This document shows positions 12,482-20,794 of a DNA stretch of 38,169 nucleotides, piece by piece (the stretch's first letter is position 1; every line of letters starts with the position of its first letter). Position numbers and translations under genes: made by a program. Source of the stretch: AP-16 sp036395835 (GTDB lineage Bacteria > Pseudomonadota > Alphaproteobacteria > Rhizobiales > Xanthobacteraceae); contig DASWCW010000313.1 of assembly GCA_036395835.1 (NCBI GenBank), positions 1 to 38,169 of the forward strand. Reading direction: 5' to 3'. Under the pieces are notes generated by a model. The model was not told where the DNA came from. It saw only the letters and a list, made by a program, of their open reading frames with translations, and did no database searches.

Positions 12482-13816
12482 ATGCTCTTGACGCAAGCCG
12501 AAACCGAGGAGCTGGGGCGGCGGATCCTCGCGCTTTCGAGCGCACAGGGTTGCGCGGTCTTGCTGGAGGGCCATGAGAGCGACAATTTCCGTTTTGCATC
12601 GCGCGGCGGAGCCACCAACGGGACGACAACCGGCGCGCGCTTGAGCGTGACCTCCAGCTTCGGGCAGCGGCAAGGCCGCGCCACGACCAATGCGCTGGAC
12701 AATGTGGCGCTGCGCGACGTGGTGGTGCGTTCCGAGGCCGCCGCGCGCAGTGCGCGGGACAATCTCGAGGTCATGCCGCCGCTCGGTCCGCAGAACTACG
12801 GCGCGAGCGCCGCCTATTTCGAGGCGACGGCGGCATTGCGGGGCGGCGCGCTCGCGGGCGTGCTCGAGCCTGCGGTGCTTTCGGCGAAACGAGCGGGCCT
12901 CGACCTTGCGGCCTTCGTGCAGGCCCGCCGATCGTGGCGCGCATTCGCGAGCAGCGGCGGCGCCGTCGGCTACGATCGAGCAACCGGCATCCAGCTCACG
13001 TTGAGTGCGCGCAATGCTCGAAGCACCTGGTCGGGTTGGGCCGGAAACCATCAGAACGACGCGAGCCGGCTGGACGCCGCCGCGCTTGCACGCGGCTGCA
13101 TCGAGAAAGGCTCGGCCGAGCCCGATCCGGTGGCGCTCGAGCCCGGCAAATATGTCGTGCTGCTCGAGCCGCCGGTGGTGGGGCAGATGGTCGCCCAGAT
13201 GCTGTGGAATTTCAGCGCGCGTTCCGCCGACGAGGGCCGCAGCTTTCTTGCGCGCAAGGGCGGCGGCAACAAGCTCGGCGATCGCCTGTTCGATGAGCGG
13301 GTCGCGATCGCATCGGATCCCGCCGATGCGGTCGCGCCGGGGCTGGCGCTGAGCAACGACGGATTGCCGAACCGACCGGTCACCTGGGTCGAAGACGGCG
13401 TGGTGAAAAATCTGAGCTCGACGCGCTACTGGGCGAAGAAGAACAGCGTCGAGCCGATCGCCTATCCGGGTTTCTTCTTCATGCGCGGCGGCTCGGATTC
13501 GGTCGCGGACATGATCCGGGACGTGAAGCGCGGCGTGCTGGTGACCAGGCTCTGGTACGTTCGCATGCTCGATCCGCGGCCTCTGCTGCTCACGGGCCTC
13601 ACGCGCGACGGCACGTTCCTCATCGAGGGCGGCGAGGTGACGCGGCCGATCGCCAATTTCCGCTTCAACGAGAGCCCGCTCGCGGTGCTGAAGAACATCG
13701 TGGCAATCGGTCCGTCGCAGCGCACGTATTTCGCCGAATCCGGCAGCACCGCCGTCAGCGTGCCGCCGCTCTTGGTCAAGGACTTCACTTTTTCGTCGCT
13801 TGCTCCGGGGATTTGA
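12482..13816 (+). CDS. TldE/PmbA-type protease partner subunit
   Basis: A 444-residue TldD/PmbA-family protein without the HExxxH zinc site: at the matching place it reads LLEPPVVGQMVAQML, as in the non-catalytic TldE/PmbA partners. Family features are FRFASRGGATNG and RLSVTSSFGQRQGRATTN in the N-terminal half and GGSDSVADMIRDVKRGVLVTRLWYVRMLD and EGGEVTRPIANFRFNESPL in the C-terminal half. It follows the TldD-type gene by 21 bp, so the two should be co-transcribed and form a heterodimer. Unlike its neighbour it begins MLLTQAETEELGRR with no signal peptide. If the pair really assembles, either both stay in the cytoplasm or this subunit is carried out with its Tat-signal partner; the sequence cannot decide. 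Confidence 0.85.
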   Translation: MLLTQAETEELGRRILALSSAQGCAVLLEGHESDNFRFASRGGATNGTTTGARLSVTSSFGQRQGRATTNALDNVALRDVVVRSEAAARSARDNLEVMPPLGPQNYGASAAYFEATAALRGGALAGVLEPAVLSAKRAGLDLAAFVQARRSWRAFASSGGAVGYDRATGIQLTLSARNARSTWSGWAGNHQNDASRLDAAALARGCIEKGSAEPDPVALEPGKYVVLLEPPVVGQMVAQMLWNFSARSADEGRSFLARKGGGNKLGDRLFDERVAIASDPADAVAPGLALSNDGLPNRPVTWVEDGVVKNLSSTRYWAKKNSVEPIAYPGFFFMRGGSDSVADMIRDVKRGVLVTRLWYVRMLDPRPLLLTGLTRDGTFLIEGGEVTRPIANFRFNESPLAVLKNIVAIGPSQRTYFAESGSTAVSVPPLLVKDFTFSSLAPGI

Positions 13817-13868
13817 CTTCGCTTCCCCGATTTGTTGGGTTGCGCGCGACAACTCCCGGGATGCGGCA

Positions 13869-14525
13869 ATGGCCGACGTGCGCCTCTATGCGCTGCTCGA
13901 TCCCGAGATTTCCGGCGAGCGCCTGCCGGAGCTGGCGCAAGCGGTGATCGAGGGCGGGGTGACGCTGATCCAGCTGCGCGACAAGCGCGGCCAGACCCGG
14001 CGTTTGCTCGCCGAAGCGCGCGTGCTCAAGCGGGTGCTGGCGCTACATTCGGTTCCGCTCATCATCAACGATCGCGTCGACGTGGCGCTCGCGGCGGGAG
14101 CCGACGGCGTCCACGTTGGCCAGGACGACATGCCGGCCGAGGAGGCACGGCACCTGCTCGGGCGGGACGCGCTGATCGGGCTCTCGATCAAGACCGTGGA
14201 GGAGGCGAGGGCGGCGCCGCTCGACGTTATCGACTACGTCGGCGTCGGCGGCGTTTACGCCACCGGCTCGAAAGACAATCCGCAGCCGCCGATCGGCGCC
14301 GCGGGATTGCGTACGCTCGTCGAGGTGATCCGCGAGCGGGCGCCCGCCCTGCCGATCGCGGCGATCGCCGGGATCGACGAGACCAACGCCGCCGAGGTGA
14401 TCGCCGCGGGAGCCGACGGCATCGCCGTCATCGCGGCGCTGGCGCGTGCCAAAGATCCGGCAGCCGCGGCGCGCAGGCTGCGCGCCATCGTCGATCGCGG
14501 CCTGCGCATGCGGGTCGGATTATGA
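13869..14525 (+). CDS. thiE: Thiamine phosphate synthase ThiE
   Basis: A 218-residue TIM-barrel enzyme joining hydroxymethylpyrimidine diphosphate and thiazole phosphate to give thiamine phosphate, the penultimate step of vitamin B1 synthesis. Visible motifs are TLIQLRDKRG, LIINDRVDVALAAGADGVHVGQDD, the pyrophosphate-binding region YVGVGGVYATGSKDN, and AIAGIDETNAAEVIAAGADGIAVI. Length fits the family (about 210-220). ATG 13869 was chosen because the similarity starts right there (MADVRLYALLDPE); the frame is open back to 13800 but that stretch is unrelated. The stop overlaps the thiD start by 4 bp (ATGA), so the two are translationally coupled. No TPP riboswitch was recognised upstream; the gene before it is the TldE-type subunit, 52 bp away. 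Confidence 0.94.
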   Translation: MADVRLYALLDPEISGERLPELAQAVIEGGVTLIQLRDKRGQTRRLLAEARVLKRVLALHSVPLIINDRVDVALAAGADGVHVGQDDMPAEEARHLLGRDALIGLSIKTVEEARAAPLDVIDYVGVGGVYATGSKDNPQPPIGAAGLRTLVEVIRERAPALPIAAIAGIDETNAAEVIAAGADGIAVIAALARAKDPAAAARRLRAIVDRGLRMRVGL

Positions 14526-15322
14526 CGAGCGCGATCGCGCTCAGCATTGCCGGCTCGGATCCGAGCGGCGGAGCCGGTATCCAGGCGGATCTCAAGACGT
14601 TCGCCGCGCTCGGCGTCTATGGCGCAACCGTGATCACCGCGCTGACCGCGCAGAATACGCAAGGCGTCGGCGCGATCGAGATGGTTCCGCCGCAATTCGT
14701 CGCCGCGCAGATCGATGCGGTGTGCGGCGATCTCGCGATCGGGGCCGTGAAGATCGGCATGCTGGGCACCGCGGCGGTGATCGAGGCGGTCGCGGAGGCG
14801 CTCGACCGTCATGGTTTGAAAAACGTGGTGCTCGATCCGGTCATGGTCGCCGGGACCGGACGCGAGCTCCTGGCGCCCGACGCGGTCGACGTGCTGCGCC
14901 GCGCGCTCCTTCCGCGGGCGGCGATCCTCACGCCCAATCTGCCCGAGGCCGCGGTCCTGCTCGATGAACCTTTGGCCCAGGACGAAACCCAGATCCGCGC
15001 CCAGGCCGAGCGGCTGCTGCGGCTGGGCGCCCGCGCGGTGCTGATCAAGGGCGGCCATGCGGCCGGAACCGAGAGCGTCGATTTTCTCGTCGACGGCCGG
15101 GTCGAGCTGCGGCTGCCGGCCACGCGCGTTGCCACGCGGAACACCCACGGCACCGGCTGCACCCTTTCCGCCGCGATTGCCGCCGGCCTCGCGAAGGGCC
15201 TCGCGGTCGCCGAAGCCGTCGCGCAAGCCAAGGCCTATGTGACGGCGGCGATCGCGGCCGCCGATCGGCTATCCGTCGGCCGCGGCCCGGGCCCGCTGCA
15301 CCATTTTCATGAATGGTGGTGA
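14522..15322 (+). CDS. thiD: Hydroxymethylpyrimidine (phosphate) kinase ThiD
   Basis: A 266-residue ribokinase-fold enzyme that phosphorylates HMP and HMP-phosphate to make the pyrimidine diphosphate used by ThiE. Hallmarks are ALSIAGSDPSGGAGIQADLKTF at the N-terminus, VYGATVITALTAQNTQGV, KIGMLGT, VLDPVMVAGTG, ILTPNLPEA, and the C-terminal anion hole NTHGTGCTLSAAIAAGLAKG with the catalytic Cys. Length matches bacterial ThiD (about 265). It starts inside the thiE stop codon (ATGA), forming a two-gene thiED unit; the other thi genes are not here. Substrate and pathway assignment are firm. Confidence 0.95.
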   Translation: MTSAIALSIAGSDPSGGAGIQADLKTFAALGVYGATVITALTAQNTQGVGAIEMVPPQFVAAQIDAVCGDLAIGAVKIGMLGTAAVIEAVAEALDRHGLKNVVLDPVMVAGTGRELLAPDAVDVLRRALLPRAAILTPNLPEAAVLLDEPLAQDETQIRAQAERLLRLGARAVLIKGGHAAGTESVDFLVDGRVELRLPATRVATRNTHGTGCTLSAAIAAGLAKGLAVAEAVAQAKAYVTAAIAAADRLSVGRGPGPLHHFHEWW

Positions 15323-15353
15323 GGTGAGAAAACTACGGCGCAGCGAGCGAACC

Positions 15354-15584
15354 ATGAAAGAGCTGAAACAGGCGTTCATCGAGGCCTTCAAGGAAGGCCT
15401 GATCGTCTACTTTTCACCATTCACCGGCCTTGGCCGCGCTATTCGAGAAGCCGGTCATGGCGGCGAACCCGGCTCGGCTTTACGGTTTTCCGGGCGCCGA
15501 CTGAGTGCGCGAACGGGCGCCGAAGGAGGGGGGACATGGCCATTACTGCAAAGCAGCGCGCCGCATCGGGCGCGAGCGAGTTGA
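15354..15584 (+). CDS. Possible small protein between thiD and an MFS gene
   Basis: A short frame beginning MKELKQAFIEAFKEGLIVYF and continuing SPFTGLGRAIREAG. The first ~35 residues look like a genuine amphipathic small protein, and codon use agrees. The rest of the frame is low-complexity and runs 49 bp into the next gene, so the true protein may be shorter. A one-base shift near 15,440 would instead give a tail ending LYGFPGAD with a stop at 15502-15504, clear of the next gene; either a frameshift or a non-coding region would explain this. No strong ribosome-binding site is seen before 15354. I do not recognise a family. Confidence 0.35.
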   Translation: MKELKQAFIEAFKEGLIVYFSPFTGLGRAIREAGHGGEPGSALRFSGRRLSARTGAEGGGTWPLLQSSAPHRARAS

Positions 15585-16846
15585 CCGCAACCGAGCGCAG
15601 CGCGCTGAAGAAGGCGGCGTGGCGGCTGCTGCCGCTGCTCACGATTGCGTATCTCTTCAACTATTTCGACCGCACCGTCGTCGGCTTCGCGGCGCTGACC
15701 ATGAACCGCGACATCGGGCTGACGTCGAGCCAGTTCGGCTTCGGCGCGGGCCTCCTGTTCATTACGTATTGTCTGTTCGAGATCCCGAGCAATCTGGTGC
15801 TCTTCCGCGTCGGCCCGCGGCGGTGGCTCGCGCGCATCATGATTACCTGGGGCATCATCTCGGCCTCGACTGCCTTCGTCGTCGGCCCTTACAGCTTCTA
15901 TGCCGCGCGCCTGCTGCTGGGCGCCGCCGAGGCCGGGTACTTCGTCGGCGTCACCTACTATCTTTCCGCTTGGTTCCCGGTGCAGATCCGTACCCGCATG
16001 CTCGCCTGGTTCCTGGTCGGCATTCCGTTGTCCACCGTGATCGGCGGCCCTCTCGCCGGGCTGCTGCTGCAGCTCGACGGTGTTTGGGGATTTGCCGGCT
16101 GGCAATGGCTGTTTTTCGGCGTGAGCCTGCCCTGCGTCGCGTTCGGCCTGATCGTCTACACCGTGCTGCGCGACCGGCCGCAAGACGCCGACTGGCTCAC
16201 CCCTGCCGAGCGCGAGGCGCTCGTCGGCATGCTCACGGCCGAGACGCGCGAGCGACCGAGATCAGAATTCTGGCCGGCGGTGCGCGACCCGCGCGTCCTC
16301 GTCCTCGCCGGCGTGCAGTTCTGCTTCACGCTCGGCTCCTACGGCATCGGCATCTGGCTGCCGCAGATCGTCAAGGGCTACCAATTCTCGAACCTCGAGG
16401 TCAGCCTGATCGTCGCCGTGCCTTACCTCTTCGCCTCGGTGGCGATGATCGTCTGGGCCTGGCACATCGATCGCACCGGCAAGAAAGTGGCCAACCTCGC
16501 GATCGCCTGCTTCCTCGGCGCAATCGGCCTGGTGGCGTCGGTGTTGCTCGCCGGCTCGCTGCTGGTCGCGCTCGCCGGCCTGACCGTGGCGCTGGTTGGC
16601 GTGACCTCGGCGCGCGCCATCTTCTGGAACGTTCCGACGCGGTTCTTGACCGGCATCGGCGCCGCCGGCGGATTGGCCTTCATCAACACCATCGGCGTGT
16701 TCGGCGGCTTCGTGGGCCCGAGCATGATGGGCTGGCTCAAGGATTGGACCGGCTCGTTCACCGCCGGGCTGATGGCGATGGCAGCGATCATGCTGGCGGC
16801 GACGCTGCTCGCCGCCTCGCTCAAGCTCCTCGTCAAACAGGAGTGA
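15536..16846 (+). CDS. MFS transporter, anion:cation symporter (ACS) family
   Basis: A 436-residue, 12-helix major facilitator importer. The N-terminal RLLPLLTIAYLFNYFDRTVVGFAALTMNRDIGL is the usual ACS-family opening (tartrate, hexuronate, phthalate and related organic anions), followed by FEIPSNLVLFRVGPRRWLARIMI, the conserved loop 2-3 region, and GAAEAGYFVGVTYYLSAWFP in helix 4-5. A central loop (RDRPQDADWLTPAEREALVGMLTAE) separates the two halves, also typical. A very strong AAGGAGGGGGG ribosome-binding site precedes ATG 15536. It converges on an FAH-domain hydrolase, so it may import an organic acid degraded by the enzymes encoded just beyond; the substrate is inference. Confidence 0.9.
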   Translation: MAITAKQRAASGASELTATERSALKKAAWRLLPLLTIAYLFNYFDRTVVGFAALTMNRDIGLTSSQFGFGAGLLFITYCLFEIPSNLVLFRVGPRRWLARIMITWGIISASTAFVVGPYSFYAARLLLGAAEAGYFVGVTYYLSAWFPVQIRTRMLAWFLVGIPLSTVIGGPLAGLLLQLDGVWGFAGWQWLFFGVSLPCVAFGLIVYTVLRDRPQDADWLTPAEREALVGMLTAETRERPRSEFWPAVRDPRVLVLAGVQFCFTLGSYGIGIWLPQIVKGYQFSNLEVSLIVAVPYLFASVAMIVWAWHIDRTGKKVANLAIACFLGAIGLVASVLLAGSLLVALAGLTVALVGVTSARAIFWNVPTRFLTGIGAAGGLAFINTIGVFGGFVGPSMMGWLKDWTGSFTAGLMAMAAIMLAATLLAASLKLLVKQE

Positions 16847-16912
16847 GGCCTACGCCGACAGGTAGTGCAGCCAGCGTGCAGCACCGCCCATTAAATCCGG
16901 TCGATCCAATTA

Positions 16913-17761
16913 TCAGCTCCGGAACCGCACCACCTTGGTGCGCTGCTCGCCCAGGCCCTCGATGCCGAGGCTGACCACGTCGCCCGCCTTCAAGAATTTC
17001 GGCGGCTTCTTGCCGAGCCCGACCCCCGGCGGCGTGCCGGTGGCGATCACATCGCCCGGCTCCAGGACCATGAATTGCGACACGTAGGACACGATGTGGT
17101 CGACGTGGAAGATCATGGTGCGGGTCGAGCCTTTCTGCATGCGCTCGCCGTTGACGTCGAGCCACATCGATAAGGTTTGCGGAGCGGAGATCTCGTCGGC
17201 GGTGACGAGCCACGGCCCGAGCGGGCCGAAGGTCTCGCAGCCTTTGCCCTTGGTCCACTGGCCGGCGCGCTCGAGCTGAAACTCGCGTTCGGAGACGTCG
17301 TTGGCGACGCAATAACCGGCGACGAAATCGAGCGCGGCCTTCTTCGCCACATATCGCGCGCGCGAGCCGATCACCACCGCGAGCTCCACCTCCCAGTCGG
17401 TTTTCTGCGATCCCTTCGGCAGCATGATGTCGTCGTTGGGGCCGACGATGCAGTTCGGCGCCTTGTTGAAGACGATCGGCTCCTTGGGGATCGGCTGTCC
17501 GGCCTCGGCGGCGTGGTCGGCGTAATTGAGGCCGATCGCGACATAATTGCCGACCTGTCCGACGCAGGGACCGAGCCGCACGCCGCTTCGCACCAATGGC
17601 AGTTTTTCGATATTCGCCTTGCGGATCTTGGCGAGCCCGCGCGGGCTCAAGGTCTCGCCGGCGATATCGGGGACCAGCGCCGAGAGATCGCGAATGCGGC
17701 CTTTGCCGTCGATGATGCCGGGCTTCTCGCGGCCGGGCGCGCCGTAACGGACGAGCTTCAT
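16913..17761 (-). CDS. Fumarylacetoacetate hydrolase (FAH) domain protein
   Basis: A 282-residue protein of the FAH superfamily, whose members hydrolyse, decarboxylate or isomerise diketo acids in aromatic or sugar-acid breakdown. The FAH core spans about 70-280: NYVAIGLNYADHAAEAGQP, the metal ligands in DWEVELAVVIG (Glu124, Glu126) and Asp155 in CVANDVSEREFQ, then QWTKGKGCETFGPLGPWLV and GDVIATGTPPGVGLGKKPPKFLKAGD. Start ATG 17761 was chosen over a longer reading because an AAGGGGAG ribosome-binding site precedes it and the family-typical MKLVRYG opening begins there. It faces the MFS transporter and is followed upstream by the SDR gene on the same strand (124 bp gap with nothing recognisable). 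It most resembles the ureidoglycolate lyase/2-hydroxyhepta-2,4-diene-type branch; the exact reaction is unknown. Confidence 0.9.
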   Translation of the reverse strand: MKLVRYGAPGREKPGIIDGKGRIRDLSALVPDIAGETLSPRGLAKIRKANIEKLPLVRSGVRLGPCVGQVGNYVAIGLNYADHAAEAGQPIPKEPIVFNKAPNCIVGPNDDIMLPKGSQKTDWEVELAVVIGSRARYVAKKAALDFVAGYCVANDVSEREFQLERAGQWTKGKGCETFGPLGPWLVTADEISAPQTLSMWLDVNGERMQKGSTRTMIFHVDHIVSYVSQFMVLEPGDVIATGTPPGVGLGKKPPKFLKAGDVVSLGIEGLGEQRTKVVRFRS

Positions 17762-17885
17762 AATCGGTTCACTCCCCTTCGTGGATCGATTTGCTGGTAA
17801 CAGCCCCAAAAGGCCGCGGATCATGCGTTGGCGCCGCGCCGCGGGCAAGCGCCCGAACGCCGGCGCCTCGTTGCTTGCACGTGGG

Positions 17886-18665
17886 TCAGAACGCGCCCGG
17901 GAACGCTCCGCCGTCGATCAGCAGATTCTGGCCGGTGATGTAGCCGGCCTGGGCGGAGCACAAAAACGCACAGGCTGCGCCGAACTCGATGGGATCGCCG
18001 AAGCGTTTTGCCGGCACCGCCGCGGTACGCTCGGCGCGGACCTGATCGAGCGGAATGCCGCGGCGCTCGGCGTTCGCCTTGAGGTTGGAGTCGAGCCGAT
18101 CGGTCGCGAACGATCCCGGCAGCAGGAAATTGATGGTGACGTTCGAGCCCGCGACCGAGCGCGCGACGCCGGCCAGGAACGCGGTCAATCCCGCGCGCGC
18201 CCCCGAGGAGAGATCGAGGCCGGGAATCGGCATTTTGACCGACGCCGAGGTGATATTGACGATGCGCCCGAAGCGGCGTCGGGTCATCGGCTCGATCGCT
18301 ATCTGGATCAGCTCGATCGCGACCACCATGTTGGCGATCACCCCGTCGAGCATGGCTTTGCGGTCGAGCTCGCGGAAATCCCGAAACGGCGGTCCGGCAT
18401 TGTTGTTCACGAGAATATCCGGCTCCGGGCAGGCCTTGAACAACGCGGCCTGACCCTCGGCGGTGGCGACGTCGGCCGCGACCGCCGTGACGTTGCCGCG
18501 GGCGAGTTTGCGGATCTCGGCGGCGGTTGCCTCGAGCCGCGCCTTGTCGCGGCCGTTGATCACGACGTCGCAGCCGGCCTCAGCGAGCGCGAGCGCGCAG
18601 CCGCGGCCGAGCCCGCGGCTCGATGCGCAGACGATGGCCTTGCGGCCGGCAATGCCGAGATCCAT
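17886..18665 (-). CDS. Short-chain dehydrogenase/reductase homologue lacking the YxxxK motif
   Basis: A 259-residue Rossmann-fold SDR protein. The cofactor-binding start (RKAIVCASSRGLGRGCALALAEAG), the VNNNAG motif at 86-91, the active-site serine in IVNITSAS (Ser140) and the C-terminal GQNLLIDGG are all present. Where classical SDRs carry the catalytic Tyr-x-x-x-Lys, this protein reads DLSSGARAGL: Ser153 and Arg157 stand in the Tyr and Lys positions. Such variants occur within the FabG-like group, and their activity is unclear. Start ATG 18665 begins MDLGIAGRKA as in relatives. It is divergent from the threonine dehydratase-like gene (122 bp gap). A catabolic role with the FAH protein is possible from context only. 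Confidence 0.88.
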   Translation of the reverse strand: MDLGIAGRKAIVCASSRGLGRGCALALAEAGCDVVINGRDKARLEATAAEIRKLARGNVTAVAADVATAEGQAALFKACPEPDILVNNNAGPPFRDFRELDRKAMLDGVIANMVVAIELIQIAIEPMTRRRFGRIVNITSASVKMPIPGLDLSSGARAGLTAFLAGVARSVAGSNVTINFLLPGSFATDRLDSNLKANAERRGIPLDQVRAERTAAVPAKRFGDPIEFGAACAFLCSAQAGYITGQNLLIDGGAFPGAF

Positions 18666-18787
18666 GCGGTTTCCCCTGCTTGCGTGGTTTCTATGCGAGC
18701 GGACCAATGTTGCAGCTCGATACCTCCGACGCAATCGCATGAGGACGCTTGCCGCGCGGCCGGCGGCGGGACTACGGTTCAGGGGCG

Positions 18788-19783
18788 ATGAGCCCTTCCG
18801 CCGAGCCGAGCCAGGCCCTTCCGACCGCCGCCGACGTCGATGCGGCCGCGAGACGCCTGCGGGGCGTCGCATTGCGCACCCCGCTGCTCGCTTCCCCGCT
18901 TCTCGATGCGCGAACCGGCGGAAAAGTCTTTCTCAAGGCCGAGACCCTGCAGCGCACCGGCTCGTTCAAGTTTCGCGGCGCCTACAACAAGATTTCCTCG
19001 CTCCCGGCCGAAAGCCGCGCCAGCGGGGTGGTCGCCTATTCGTCCGGCAATCATGCGCAAGGGGTCGCGGCGGCCGCGAAGCTGCTCGACATGCCGGCCG
19101 TGATTGTCATGCCGAGGGACGCGCCGCGGCCCAAGCGCGACCGCACCGCCGAGCTCGGCGCCGAACTGGTGCTCTACGATCGCGAGCGCGAGGACCGCGA
19201 GGCGATCGCCCGCGAGATCGCCGCGCGCCGGCATGCGACGCTGGTCCCGCCCTACGACGATCCGCTGATCATCGCCGGCCAGGGCACGGCCGGACGCGAG
19301 ATCGTCGAGGATCTGGCGGCGGCGGGGCTCGAGCCGGACGTCGTGGCCGTCACGGCCTCCGGCGGCGGGCTCACCGCGGGCGTTGCGCTCGCGGTGAAGT
19401 CGAAATGCCCCCAGTCGAGGATCTACACCGCGGAGCCGCAAGGCTTCGACGACCACGCGCGCTCGTTTCGGAGCGGGCGCCGCGAAGCGAACCCGAGCCT
19501 CACCGGATCGATCTGCGATGCGCTCTTGGCGCGCATGCCGGGAGAGATGACGTTCGCCATCAATCGCATGCTGGTCGGCGAGGGCGTTTGCGTGAGCGAC
19601 GCCGAGGTGGCCGCGGCGGTGGCCTTCGCGTTTCGCGAGCTCAAGCTCGTGGTCGAGCCCGGCGGCGCGGTCGCGCTCGCGGCGCTGCTGGCTGGAAAAA
19701 TCGACGTGCGCGGCAAGATCGCCGTGGCGGTGCTGTCCGGAGGCAATGTGGACCCGGAACTCTTCCACCGCCTCGTGGCGTGA
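18788..19783 (+). CDS. Threonine/serine dehydratase family PLP enzyme
   Basis: A 331-residue fold-type II PLP enzyme of the IlvA/TdcB/serine racemase group, which deaminates threonine or serine to 2-oxo acids. The PLP lysine is Lys61 in GSFKFRGAYNKI; the phosphate and substrate loops SSGNHAQG (about 85-92) and TASGGGLTAG follow, and the C-terminus has VVEPGGAVALAALL and VAVLSGGNVDPELF. The C-terminal ACT regulatory domain of biosynthetic IlvA is absent, as in catabolic enzymes. ATG 18788 has an AGGGG ribosome-binding site; earlier in-frame starts add only basic residues. It converges with cheZ, 6 bp apart. Threonine versus hydroxyaspartate or serine as substrate cannot be told. Confidence 0.9.
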   Translation: MSPSAEPSQALPTAADVDAAARRLRGVALRTPLLASPLLDARTGGKVFLKAETLQRTGSFKFRGAYNKISSLPAESRASGVVAYSSGNHAQGVAAAAKLLDMPAVIVMPRDAPRPKRDRTAELGAELVLYDREREDREAIAREIAARRHATLVPPYDDPLIIAGQGTAGREIVEDLAAAGLEPDVVAVTASGGGLTAGVALAVKSKCPQSRIYTAEPQGFDDHARSFRSGRREANPSLTGSICDALLARMPGEMTFAINRMLVGEGVCVSDAEVAAAVAFAFRELKLVVEPGGAVALAALLAGKIDVRGKIAVAVLSGGNVDPELFHRLVA

Positions 19784-19789
19784 TCGCGA

Positions 19790-20698
19790 TCAGCTGAACA
19801 GCGCGATCTTTTCCTCGGCGCTGAGCGCCAGAATCGGCCGGAGCGGGTCGTCGAGAGACGGAGTGGAGCGTGCGTCGGGCGCGTGCGCCGGGCTCAATTC
19901 CGATCGCGACCGATCGGGCACGGAAGGCCGCGGTCCCTGCGGCGCTCGCGGGTCTTGCCCATCGGGTGCCGCCGGGCATTGCGCGGCTTCCTTGGCGGTG
20001 CCGGCGGCCGGCGCCATCATCACGTCGACGTCGACCTGAGCGAGGCCGAGTTGAGCAGGCCCGGTGAGCGCCGCTGGCGGCGCGTCGGGTGCGGCTTTGG
20101 CGCCGACCGCGTTGCCGTCGAGCCCCCAGATATCGATCATGGCGTTGATCCGGCCTTCCAGATAGCGGAGCACCTGGATCACCTTGCCGGTACGCTGGCC
20201 GGTGAGATCCTGGAACGCGCAGGCGATATAGATGTCGGTCGCCTTGGCGTTGATCAGGTCGCAGACCTCGGGGTCGATGCCTTGCTCGCGCAGCGTCCAG
20301 GCGATCTCCTGAACCTGCTCGGCGGCGGCAAGGATGTCGGAGGTGGCGGCCTCGGTCGTCTGCACGATGGAATCCAGTTCCGCTGTCACGTCGCCGAATT
20401 TGCCGGCATCCTCGATGTCGGGCTTGATCGCCGCGATCTCGGCCTTGGTGCGGGAGATCGCCTTGGCCATTTCGAACAGGTCGAAGCGGATGCGGTCGAC
20501 CGATTGCGCGGTAGGCTCGCCGCGAATGGCGGCCTCGAGGCGGCCGATGGCGCCGAGCAGCGTCATCGTGTCGGAATGCCGGTTGCGCCGGGCGTATTCG
20601 GCCAGGAACCAGCGGCCGCGGCCGGTCTCCATGACGGCCGCTTCGATCAGGTCGTAATCCGCTTCCGAGAGCGGCATCAGGGCGGGCGGCTGCGGCAT
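19790..20698 (-). CDS. cheZ: CheZ-type phosphatase of CheY (alphaproteobacterial type)
   Basis: About 302 residues from the ATG at 20698. The conserved CheZ active-site helix is clear: ACAFQDLTGQRTGKVIQVL, with Asp164 and Gln168 in the positions that catalyse CheY-P dephosphorylation. The preceding region is a long helical hairpin (IRFDLFEMAKAISRTKAEIAAIKPDIED...AWTLREQG). The N-terminus, LSEADYDLIEAAVMETGRGRWFLAEYARRNRHSDT, is an extra conserved segment found in alphaproteobacterial CheZ. The C-terminal ~90 residues are Ala/Pro-rich linker ending in a short hydrophobic tail (ALSAEEKIALFS) that may bind CheY. A GTG at 20749 would add 17 residues. No other chemotaxis gene is nearby, so its CheY partner is elsewhere. 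Confidence 0.88.
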   Translation of the reverse strand: MPQPPALMPLSEADYDLIEAAVMETGRGRWFLAEYARRNRHSDTMTLLGAIGRLEAAIRGEPTAQSVDRIRFDLFEMAKAISRTKAEIAAIKPDIEDAGKFGDVTAELDSIVQTTEAATSDILAAAEQVQEIAWTLREQGIDPEVCDLINAKATDIYIACAFQDLTGQRTGKVIQVLRYLEGRINAMIDIWGLDGNAVGAKAAPDAPPAALTGPAQLGLAQVDVDVMMAPAAGTAKEAAQCPAAPDGQDPRAPQGPRPSVPDRSRSELSPAHAPDARSTPSLDDPLRPILALSAEEKIALFS

Positions 20699-20794
20699 TC
20701 CCGGGTCCCACGATCGAATCGGCCAAAACCATGCCGGAACAATCGTCACGAACCGCTTAATGCGGTCGCAGAAGATCCGAGGTAGCCGCCCCGC

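Noticed and set aside
13817..13868. TPP riboswitch before thiE
   Set aside because: The gap is only 52 bp and contains none of the conserved THI-box sequence.
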